Of a DNA stretch of 64,000 nucleotides, positions 24,316-35,253 are shown piece by piece (position 1 is the stretch's first letter; each line of letters begins with the position of its first letter). The position numbers and the translations under genes are program-made. Location: contig JAHQIY010000003.1 of NCBI GenBank assembly GCA_019054805.1, positions 3,844,001 to 3,908,000 on the forward strand. Direction: 5' to 3'. The notes beneath the pieces were generated by a model, which did no database searches, was not told the DNA's origin, and saw nothing but the letters and a program-made list of their open reading frames with translations. The DNA is from Brachionus manjavacas (lineage: Eukaryota > Rotifera > Eurotatoria > Ploima > Brachionidae).

Positions 24316-24439
24316 TCTTAATTTATTCTCGGAATATTAAATTAAAAAAACTTTTTTTAAGAAATAAAAAAAAATCTTTAAAAAAGATTACTCTATTCAA
24401 TTAACTGGACTTGAATCTAAATTGTTTTTAAAATAAAAT

Positions 24440-25414
24440 TTACATATTGGAATATCTGTCAAAATTTTGGTGCAATGATAAGCATTCATCTTCGAAGAAA
24501 ACATATCTTTTAAGACTTTCTGGAAGATAAAGCTGCTGGATGTTAGAATACGTATAGTTTTTTAGGCTTCGTTTGATTTCTATTCGGCAAATACTTTTTA
24601 ATGACAAAGGAAATATTGAATCCAATGATGGAAAATTAAAATTTGTAAATTTTTCCTGATTTAAATTGGACTGATTAGCAAATAGATTTTTCTGGCTGAG
24701 AGACTGGAGTATTTCCTCATTGCGTCTTTTAAGCATTTTTATTAAACTCTGATACTCAATTTTTCGTAGTAGACCATTTAGTATTAGGGCTTCGAAAATT
24801 TTGAACAAAGCATACTTGAGCCTTTTTTCTTCGTTTTGCAAAAAATACTCATCAGTGTATAAATGCATGGAACCAGCAAACCATGTCAAACAGGACCTTC
24901 TGTAGCTAAGTGAGCATTTTAATTTGCAAATAAGAATATATTTGACCATGAATCCTTCGAATGTGTTCGTAAAATGGGGATTGAAAAATCGCTCTTGATA
25001 CGAGGTGACAAACATTAGATGCCAATTTTCACATGTGGTCAAAGCATCGAGCAGTTTGCTCTCCATAACTTGGCTAACCAGATTTAGATCATTACACCGA
25101 AATAAAAAAAACACCGAGGAATGACTAAACTTTCGCCCATTAGTCAAATACATGCCAACTATTGGCTTTGACGATTCATCACAAGTGATGTATTTGAGTT
25201 CGGAAAGACCTAGTTTATGCATGAATAGCTCCAAAAAATCGCACCCATTCGGAAAAGCCGATGTGCTAATGCCCAAACACTTGGCCATTATTTCGTTTAG
25301 AATATTTGGCTTGAGCTCAATGATTTGCTTGATATGGCTCTCGAGGTCGGACTCGAAGCTATTTATGTCTAATTCTTCTATACATTTACCTAGTTTATTT
25401 ATCAAATCGGACAT
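24440..25414 (-). CDS. SOCS-box protein, single exon
   Basis: A 324-residue intronless frame on the minus strand from ATG 25414 to TAA 24440. Near the C-terminus (about residues 269-308) it has PLSLKSICRIEIKRSL then YLPESLKRYVFFED, a good SOCS box: the SLxxxCRxxIR part is the Elongin C (BC-box) contact and LPxxLKxYLxF is the usual second half. SOCS-box proteins are adaptors that bring substrates to CUL5 or CUL2 ubiquitin ligases. The N-terminal 265 residues (e.g. IIELKPNILNEIMAKCLG, RYLGR-less helical stretches) show no ankyrin, SH2 or SPRY signature that I can see, though the size and style are like degenerate ASB proteins. The 16 residues after the SOCS box are unusual. The family of the substrate domain is unknown. 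Confidence 0.7.
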   Translation of the reverse strand: MSDLINKLGKCIEELDINSFESDLESHIKQIIELKPNILNEIMAKCLGISTSAFPNGCDFLELFMHKLGLSELKYITCDESSKPIVGMYLTNGRKFSHSSVFFLFRCNDLNLVSQVMESKLLDALTTCENWHLMFVTSYQERFFNPHFTNTFEGFMVKYILICKLKCSLSYRRSCLTWFAGSMHLYTDEYFLQNEEKRLKYALFKIFEALILNGLLRKIEYQSLIKMLKRRNEEILQSLSQKNLFANQSNLNQEKFTNFNFPSLDSIFPLSLKSICRIEIKRSLKNYTYSNIQQLYLPESLKRYVFFEDECLSLHQNFDRYSNM

Positions 25415-27299
25415 AATGATGATCTATGATCAGGGTTTGAATTTTTTTAAGGTTTTTTTTTAATTATGCAAAAGTTTTTTAAAACTTTTTGTTTTTTTGA
25501 ATAATTAAAACTTTTATATAAAAATTTATTATACAAATTAAAAATACGATTTGTATATAATTTACGTCTCAGAAATTCATAGAATTATTTAAAATCAAAT
25601 TAGCTCCATTTCGGCATCTAAATAAATAATTTGTAAAATTATTAAATTTATGAGCAATTTTCGGGGAAAAATTGATTTAAAAATAATGTATAACTTTAAA
25701 TTTAAAGAAAATCATAATTCAAAAAAATTGATTTTTTTTTCTTGATTTAATGATTAAATTTCAATAATTTAAAAATGTTAAAACATTTGCGAATGACTTT
25801 AAAATGAAGTACAAACAAACAGTAAAATATGAAAAAAAATTTTATAATGGAAGTGAAGGGTGTAGAATTTTAAAAAGAATCTACAAAATTTTTTTAAAAT
25901 AAAAAAGTTGATTCTATTTAAAAAAAAAATTTAATTTAATTAAATGCTAATAAATAATAAAAATACGCTATTCTACTTGATAAACTCATTTAACTTGGTA
26001 AACTTTCTTCAAACTTTGAAAAACAAAGAATAAAAATAAGTTTTTATTATTTTATTATTTTCGATAATTTTTAAACATAATTAAAATAGATTTGCAATAA
26101 ATTTCTTAATATTCTTGCTAAATCAATGTAATTTAATATGAACAACAAATCCATGACCTTTTCTATTAAAATTTTTATCACAAATTATTTTTTCACTAAA
26201 ATATTAAAAATTAATTAAAAATTTTACATAATGTTCGAATATTATTTATTTAAATCTATGACAAAAATCTACAATTTTATGAAATATCAAGTAATTCCAG
26301 ATCGAGTAGTATATTTAATAATAAAATAAATAACTCGACATGTCCTCAAAGTAATCGCAAATAAAATAAAAAGTGGAATGAATTAAAAAAAATAATTCAG
26401 ATGGTAATTTTCGATATTAATATATCCTTTACAATGCAGTCAAGTAAAAGAGCAAAATATAGACTGTCCTTCATATAAATATCACCTTATTAATACTCAT
26501 AAAATGTTGTTGGAAGAGTTCAAAAAAAAAAAAAACTTGCTCGGCCAAACATTATTTAAAAATCTATTTTTTGCTTTTTTGTCCTTTTTTGATTTCTTTT
26601 TACTTATATCTTGTCATTTGGCTTAAATAATAAATAATAAATAGAAAAATAAAAAAATATATTAGATTAAGTTTTAAATGAAATTAAAATTTACATTTCT
26701 GATAAAAATAAGTTTTTAGTCTAAATAACCAGCTTTAAAACATACAGGATATTCCTCAATGTTGATAGAAATGACTTGTCAAAAAAAAGTGTGAAGAAGC
26801 TATCAAAATTAGGATAAAATTAGTTATTAAGAAATTTCAACTAATTTTTGACTCAGCTTTATATTTAATATTCCTGTTTTTTCCAAAATTTACGTGAATT
26901 ATTCATTAATTTTACGTAATATAGTTATGTAAATTTTTTTATTAATAAGTTATATATAGGATAAAACCTTTAATAAGTTTGATAAAAAAGATCAACTTCA
27001 ATTTCGTTAGCTGATCTTACGCAAGAATTTAGCAAGAAAATAAAATTTTTCTTTTTTTTTTTCAAAATATATCACGAATTTTTTTAAGATCATTAGAATT
27101 TCAGTTTTTTTCATTGAATAAATATAAGAGATGTTTCAAGAATTTATCAATTAATGATCTACATAAATTAAATGAATTAAAATAAAAAAAATTAATTAAA
27201 AAAAAAATTCTGTGAAAATGTCTTTAGAATAAAAAATTTGAATTACAAAATAAAAAAGCTTTTTTTAACATTCTTAAATTTATTTTTAATATAATCTTA

Positions 27300-27430
27300 T
27301 AGTAATAGTAGTAGTAAGGCTACAAGTCGCGAATTGGATGCAGAATGATGCAAAACGCGATGGGTGACGACACCCTGTGTGGTAGCCACTTGCCGTAATT
27401 AAGTTACTGTTTTGTCAAGCTTGCTTTTGA
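27300..27430 (-). mobile_element. LINE 3' end with TAC-type tail, copy 1
   Basis: Contains AGGGTGTCGTCACCCATCGC, TGGCTACCACAC and GCGACTTGTAGCC (minus strand) and ends in a short ACTACTACT run at 27301-27316. The same block occurs on the plus strand at 61366-61503, about 34 kb away. Confidence 0.75.
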
Positions 27431-27739
27431 AGTCGTTATATATTAAGGTATTCATTAGATTTTTAGTTAAGAATTCAGAAAAATTCTAATTTTAATTTTT
27501 TCAATTTCAATAATAGGATTTATTTTAAGATCTTAATCAAGAAATCAAGTTTTTTCTTAAAAAAAAACGATCTCATTAATTTCTTAAGTTAATATTGTAA
27601 ATTTAAAAAATTTAAAGAAATTTAAAATCTTTTAAGAGATTTTTATGATTTATTAAAATTACTAATAAGATCTTAGATTTGAACCAATCTTCGGGGCAAT
27701 TTTTTATCAAGAATAAAAATTAAACTAATTTTTCAGATA

Positions 27740-27920
27740 TACTTTATTTAATTTACGCTTTCCGCAACAGGGTAGCACGAATGTGGAACAAGCTACCCGA
27801 TTTAGTCATTGATGCACTAAGTGTCAACTCTTTCAAGAAGAGGATTGACGACCAAAGAACAGGCTGCTCATAGGACTTAGGTTCTCTTGCTGGAGTCACC
27901 CGGCAACTCGCAGTCATCCA

Positions 27921-27954
<34 letters not shown>

Positions 27955-27955
27955 A
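27740..27955 (+). pseudogene. LINE ORF2 C-terminus ending in a (CTA)n tail
   Basis: The plus frame reads FRNRVARMWNKLPDLVIDAL then SVNSFKKRIDDQR and a stop, the classic end of a CR1/Jockey-type RT. About 60 bases later comes a run of some ten CTA units (27921-27951). The tail type is the same as in the element at 61366-61503. Confidence 0.8.
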
Positions 27956-30689
27956 TATTACCTAACCGACAACGGTTAATTATTTAATTTTGAGATTCTG
28001 AATTATATGAATTCTGGAAAAACCGGGGTTGAGATAATCATTTAATCATTATTGATTTTTTAATTAGTAATTTTTCAAATTTAAATACTCAAAATTACCA
28101 TTTCCAAATAAAAATTTACTTAAATTACCATTTTTACACAAAGAAAACAAAAGGGATCATTAAAACTTTTAAAGGAGAATTTAAATTCAAATTTTTTTTA
28201 AAGAAAATATTTAAATTTTTTCACTGTACTTTGAAGTGATCTAATATTTATAAAAATCTTCCACTGCTGAGGCTTTAAATGGGCCCATTGTTAAACTAAA
28301 AATAAAATTTATAAAAACATCTTTTATTTTTCATCTATTCATTTTTTTTTGACGAATTATTTGTTTAGTTTTATTTTATTTTATTATATTTGTTATTTTT
28401 ATAATGACCATTTTTTATATTGCCAAATTTTCAAATATTTATTAAATAAATTTTTTCTAAATTTTCATGTTTTGTTAGATTCATTGTTAGTTCTAATAAA
28501 TGGGATATTAGTAAGTGTGGTTGCTAATTTAATTTTAAGAGTAAGAATTTTTTATAGTTTTATTGCACTTACTGTATATCAAAATTGTTTAACTATCCAA
28601 AAAAGATATAATGGCAGCCAGTTGAAAAAGGTGTTTACAAAAAGAATATTTAAAGGTAAAAATCCTTTCTGTACTTTTTGAAAATTAAAATAAAGATTTT
28701 AATTAATTTATAGTTAAAATATTAATTTTAGTTTTACGTAATATTTCTTTGACCTAGAACATTTCCGAATTCCTGAACCAGGAATCCGCACTTGACACTG
28801 TTTTATTTTTAACATAATAATAAAAAATAACCAAAAATTACTAATATGAACATAGTCAAATAAAAATAAATTCTGATGAAGTACAAAAAGAATAGAAAGT
28901 GAAAAAATAAAAATTTAAGCTTTTGCTGAATTTTACGTAGAAGTGTCAATTTTCGTCAAAAAATATAAAAAAATAAAAATTTAATCAGACCAATTGTCAT
29001 TTTTAGAAAATTATAGAAAGAAATTTTTTTTTCTTTTAATTTTTTATTTGAAGTAATTGACTTCAGAAAAATGTCCAAATATTATCACTCTTTAAAATTA
29101 GTAAAATCATTAAAAAAAATATAGTTTAAACTATCAATTAATTGAAATATAATAAAATAAAAATTGTAATTGCAATTTTTTACAGGACATTATTAAAATA
29201 AGTACACAGCTAGCTTTAGCACATGCTCTAGAGCTGCGTTTTGCTACAAAAATTCCAAATTTTTAAAAAGTTAAGTCTTTTATAAAACCTTATGATTCAT
29301 GTTTTTACCAATAAAATTTTATTTATTTTAAATTTTTATTTTTTTGACATTTTTGCATTAAATTCAGTAAAATATTGTAATATTGTGGTATATTTTTTCC
29401 TCTTCTAATAAAAATTTTAATTCAATTTTGTTAAAGAATGAAAAAAAGTACGATGATTTTATTTCGATTTAAAAAAAAAAATTGGACTTACTTTTACAAT
29501 CTTTTACATTAAAATTAAATAGAATACATCCAACATAAAGAATATACAGTTTTGGTTGATTTAAAATGAAATCTTTAAATTATATTTTTTTTTATAAAAG
29601 TAATAAGATTATTAAAGATAAAATTCTAAAGATGTAACATTTAAGAAAAGTGAATTAGATTTTTTTAGAATTTTTTTTTATTTTAATAACTTCTACAAAA
29701 ATTCAATATCAATTTGAAGTGAATGGCTATCATAATACATATTTTTCGAAAGTTTTTTTTTTAAATTAATAAACCATGAAAGAAATGAAAAAAAAATTTA
29801 CTGGGTAAAATATTTATTCATTATTATTTTCTGAAAAGTTAAAAAAACACTTGATGTATAAAACATGATGAGAGTTTTATTTTGAAAAATGATTTTGTCT
29901 TTTATTAATAATGTGTTACTTCAAAGTTAATCTCTAAAAATCCAAAAAATTTACTTTTTCTTAAACTTTTTACATCTTAGTAATTTTTATCTTTAATAAA
30001 GATAACTATTTACTTAATTGTATAAAAAATAATTTAAAGATTTTTGTTTTAAAACAAAAAAAATAGAAATTACAATTTAAGACTTTGTATATACTTTAAA
30101 ATTTTTTGAAAATTTCTTAGTATTTTCTTGATATTTTATAATCAAATTTTAGTTAGCTTAAAGTGCTAAAATTTAACAAAAATTTAATATCATTTAAAAA
30201 AGTTAATTTTAAATATTTTCATCATTTTTCAATAAAATTTACATCAATTTCGACCAAAAAATTCAATCAAATTTTATATTTTTTTACTTTCAAAAAATTT
30301 TTTTTTTCAAATTCTGTTTTTTCTGAAAATTTTGGATTTTTTTTTAAATAATAATTTTCATACAAAAATTCACGTAAAATATGATGAATTGAGCGTATCA
30401 CACCTGCACTGTACTTAGTCTTAAATAAGTTTTCATTTTTTCAGAAAAAAAAGTTTCTATTTAATTTAGAGTTAATCAATTTTTCTAATAATCATAATAA
30501 TTGGGGTGTTTTATTCAAATTTTGTGCTATTCGAACTATTATTCTGATAAAATATTTCTTTTTAAAAAATTAAGAAAATTGATAAATAAATAGAAATCAA
30601 AAAAAAAAGCTATAAAGTATGATTTAAAACCTGTAATTAATTTTTCATGTTATTTTAATTTTCTTTATTATAGTTTTACTTATTTTACC

Positions 30690-30760
30690 TTTATTTAATT
30701 CTATTTTTTTAATCTGAAGGAGCTTTAGCTTGGCTCAGGTAAACAAATAATTGAATAGAT
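30690..30760 (+). mobile_element. LINE 3' tail (GAAGGAGCT family)
   Basis: AATCTGAAGGAGCTTTAGC then AGGTAAACAAATAA, the same tail motif as at 1297, 11836, 12253 and 59090. The body of the element is not visible upstream. Confidence 0.5.
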
Positions 30761-30993
30761 AACAATTTGAAATTCTGCATTAAAAATAAATATTTTAAGC
30801 ATCACTATCATTTTTAATCAATTAAATAAACAAAATTTTTAATAATCTTTACTAGGACTTTAGGAGTATGTAAATTGAATTTGAAAAATGTAAAATTATC
30901 ATTTTTAAAGCTCTTTAAGCATGCAAATAATTTTTTAAGACGAAATTACTTAAATGTACTTCATCTTAAAGAAATATTGAGATAGTTGAATTG

Positions 30994-33900
30994 TTAGTTA
31001 CCTTTTAAATCTAAAATTTCAAACGAATTTTGAAACTCTTTAGTATCTTCATTTTTTTCATCAAAGTCTAATTAGAAAAAACATTAAATAAAGATATTCT
31101 AAATTTTCTTCACATACCTAAGCAAAATTTTACGCTTTTCTTTTTTTTTTGAATTTTTTCATCAAGTTCTTCATCGATTTTCTTGTCATCCATTTGTTCC
31201 GAACCATTCTTTGTCTCCGGTGCTTGTTCGCTATTTTCGTTTTTAGCAAGTTCTCTATTTTGTCTCAAAATCTTTAAAATTCTTGAATCAATAGAAGTTT
31301 TTCTCAAATTAAAATATTCTTTCATAAATTCTTTAACTTTTCCAGTCATCTCATCTTTAATCGGGCTATCGGGAATTTTTGTGTCTACCACTTCTTTTTC
31401 AATCAATGCTCGGTAGCTTTCACTAATTTTTGGTAAAATAGCATCAAGTTGCTTCCTTTAACAAAAATTTATATTATTTTCTATTTTTAAAAAACATAAT
31501 TATCAAATTATCAGAATTTAAAATTATTTTTCTAATTTTATTATTACTTCAATTTAAGTGAGTCTTCATTCACGGTTTTGTTTGCGTCAAAAAATTCGTT
31601 CAACTGAGTGGATTTAGAGCAATCGTCAATGGATATTAGCTCGTTTTCTTCATTATGAGTTAAGGACTTCAAAAACTCGGCGAAAATGTTAAGTTTTTCT
31701 CTATCGACTTTTTAAAATTTGTTTATTTTTCTTAACATTTTAAAGTTAAACTTACTTTTGGAGATTAACTCTGCATTTGAAATAAGGACAAGATTGTACA
31801 ACCGTACCAAACTAAAGAATAAAATTTAAATTTTTTTTTTAATTTTTCAAAATGTTTACTTGATAAAATCTAGTTGTTTTCCATCTTGTAAAAATAAACA
31901 ACCGACTTCAGCCTTTAAATTAATAAATTAATATAAAAATAAATAAATTTTAATTGAATACGTTTCTGATAGTGGAATTGGTGTCCATATTTTCATAAAT
32001 GAACTTGTGAATTTTTTCTTCAAAAATTGCTAAATTAGCATGTTCGAGAGATTGGTTTTGTCTAACTGAGTCTATGAATGTTTGACCATCTATCTGTAAC
32101 TTTTGAGACAAATTTGAATTTTTTTCAACAAGACAATTAATATTTTCTTTATTAAACTCTTTTTCAAATGATTCATCGTTAATTTTTTTAAACTCAAGCC
32201 ACAGATTTTCAAATTGTCCCAATTTAGAACTTTTGAACTCTGAGTACAAAGTCTCCAAAGACGTATTTTCGTCACCATTTTCTTGAATGCTAAGCCAAAA
32301 AAATTTAGTCTTTTAAAAAAATTTTCATTCATTACTTAAGTTGTTTGGCCAATGTAGCTTTTTTTCTAGCCAAAGACTGGGTCAGATTTATTTTTTGGTC
32401 CACTAGCGCTCTAATTTGGTTTGTCTTGATCCTTTAAATAAAACATTTTCATAAAGAAAAAATTTCGCTTCTTAATTTGGAAAAATAAATTAGAAGCTCT
32501 CTTGGAAAATTTAAATTCATAAAGCAAAATTTAATTTTGAGTTATTAATTATTGAAGAATTTGGAATCTAGAAATTTCACCTTTGAGCAAAAAGTTCTAA
32601 TTAATTTAAATCCTTTTGCGTATGTGAAATTTGAGCAACTATTTGAATATTATTTTTGTTTTTTAAATTAAACTGTAATAGATTATGAAATTTATTTTAA
32701 TGTCTTTATTACTTAAACTTGTTTAATTCAAATAGATACCAATTAAAACTTGAAACTAAATTATATTTTGTTCGCGATATTTTCCTTTAATTTTCTGTAA
32801 TTATCCTTTTTTAACTCAAATTTTTTACTTTTATATTTACAGCGGTTCTAATAAAAACGTAACGCAAGCGATCCGGCCGGCCGGCCAACGGTAACTTTGG
32901 CGTCCCAACACGTCCGCCCCGACCGACCCGTCCGACCTTACTAGCCGGCCGACCTAAGCGACCTTGCCGGCCCACCCTAAGAGATAAATAAAATAATCAT
33001 CAAATACTGACTATCTAATTTGTTTACTGAACTATATTTTTTTAACTTGGCCGTCAATTATTCTCCTGATCATCAGATTATGTTTTACTTTAGACCAACT
33101 AAGCTTTTATTAAAGCGACCTCATAAAAATTTTTTCAAATCTTTATCAATTAATTTGTGTTGAATTCTCAATAATTCATAAATTTTAAAAATTATATCTA
33201 TGTGTTTGAAAGTATTTAGATTACATAAGAAAAAAATACGAATTTTACTTTTAATGCTTGCTTTTTAGTTTTAAAGCTTAATACAAAAAACTTTTTTTTT
33301 TATAATCAATTTTATTTGTCCTGCTAAATTAAAGAAGGGAAAAAAAAATCTTTCATTAAACCAAAAGCCGGCCGGCAAGGTCGCTTAGGTCGGCCGGTTC
33401 GGAGCCGCAAATAGACCGGGACGGACGGCCGCGCTGGCCGTTGTTTGGTCGCGGCTTTTTTTGCGTTACGTTTTTATTAAAACGGCTGTAAATGAATTTT
33501 TTTTAGATTTGAATTTTTTTTTGTTATTTTTTTACTTGTTAAATCTTAATTCAAAACTAAATTTTTTAACAAATTTTTTGAATATTATACTAATATGATT
33601 TGATGCTAATCTTTGTTTTGAAAAAATGTTTTGGAATACTTTTAAAGTTTAGAAAATTAGTAGAGTAAATTAAATCAGCTGATAAAATGAATCTCATCTC
33701 ATCAATAAAATTCTCATGCTTTGTAATTTATATCAATAAGAAAAATTTTTGGCTCTTAGAAAAAAAAATTATTGAGATTTTTTATTTCTATTCTTTATCT
33801 ATCCTCGAAAATAATTATTAGATCAATATATTTTTTTTTTTCTTATTTTTTTTTAACTTTCGAAATTAACAACTTCAAAAAATTTCATTTAGTAAACATT

Positions 33901-35222
33901 AGAGCATTATTTTTAGAAATTATTTAAAACAAAATTTTGAAGTGCTGTATTTGCTTGCAATTTTTACCCTCTTTTTACTAGTAATAGTAATTAATTAGTA
34001 ATTTAATCAAAAAATAACAGGAACTACTACATTATAAGATTATAGATCAAAGTCAACATAGATAAAATGTACCAAAATCTAAGCTTTTAACTTCAAATAG
34101 ATGAAAATTCTAATTTTTACCGTAATTTACTTAATTCTAAATTTTTTTTTTTAATTTTACTTGAAAAATATTAATAAATGTCTTTTAAAAAAAATTGTTA
34201 AATGATATGATATGTTAGTAATTCGATTAAAGATTTTTGTCTGGACGTAGCCAAAGAGTGGGAAGGGTGAAGATAAGTCAGACTGTTTGAATGTAATTTG
34301 TGGTGTGCCACAAGGCTCAATGCTCGGTCCTTTATTGTTAGTAATTTTTATCAACCATCTGCCTCAGGTAGTAAATTGCTTTTATTAGCTTTTTGAAGAC
34401 GACACCAAGTTAATTTCGACTATAAAAAATCGACTTGACCTAAAAAGTCTCCAACTTAATGTGAACAGACTAGGAGAGTGGTCAAATGTAAGGTTGATGA
34501 ATTTTAATTGGGAGAAGTGCAAGGCTGTGGTTATCAACTACAATCGTTTTAATATTAATATAACAATGAATGGTAAGCCATTAGAGAGTACTGATAGAGA
34601 ACCTGATTTAGGCATTGTCCTTTCTTCAAACTTAAAATATGGCAAACAAGTTACGCTGGCTGCAAATACAGCCTGTACTGTTCTCTGGCAGTTTAGCTAG
34701 GCTTTTAAATTCTTGTCGATAAATCATTTAGATGGCTTTATGATGCATTTCTAAGACCGAATTTAGAATATGCAATAGCAGCTTGGTGTCCTCATACCAA
34801 AAAATAGATAAATATAATAGAAAAATTACAGATTAAAGGTAGAAAGCTTGTTAAGAGCATAAAAGAACCTTCATATTCAAAAAAGACTAGAAATTTTGGA
34901 CCTATCAACCCTTAACGAGAGAAGAAAAAGAGCCGACTTAATCAAGTATTTTAAATTTTCGAAAAGGTTGAGCATTACTGACTGGTACAACCCGAAAAAG
35001 CTCACTTATTCACTATCAGTTGAAGGTCCAGTTAGGGGTATACCGGGAGGAAAGTACAAGTTAGTGAAAAAATTCATAAGGATCAGTCAAAGAGAACACT
35101 TTTTGTCGAATAGAGTGGTAGACAATTGGAATCAATTGAAAAAGAAAATTGATGATTTTTTCAAGTCAAAAAAGAAATTAGCATATTCAGTCTTGCTCTA
35201 CAGGATAAAACCTTTCGTAGCA

Positions 35223-35253
<31 letters not shown>

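Larger units (their letters stand above)
21816..24439. other. Intergenic region with tandem array and duplications
   Basis: Holds a five-copy 119-bp tandem array (22088-22676), a small inverted repeat (22985-23210) and a diverged duplication (23260-23500 versus 23840-24315). A LINE-like tail with GGAGCTACCATAGGGGATC at 24118 ends in a TAT microsatellite at about 24180-24200. No coding exon found. Confidence 0.6.
25415..30993. other. Gene-free region between SOCS-box gene and HAUS6
   Basis: Extremely AT-rich. I found only LINE debris: inverted LINE tails at 27300-27430 and 27740-27955, a GC-richer repeat at 28745-28795 and a LINE tail at 30690-30760. An open frame at 28349-28681 (110 codons, mostly Phe/Leu/Ile/Tyr) looks like AT-rich chance and is not called. 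Confidence 0.5.

Noticed and set aside
28349..28681. 110-codon open frame rich in Phe, Leu, Ile and Tyr
   Set aside because: Composition is what AT-rich non-coding DNA yields, no ATG start at its beginning, no splice context and no recognisable motif.
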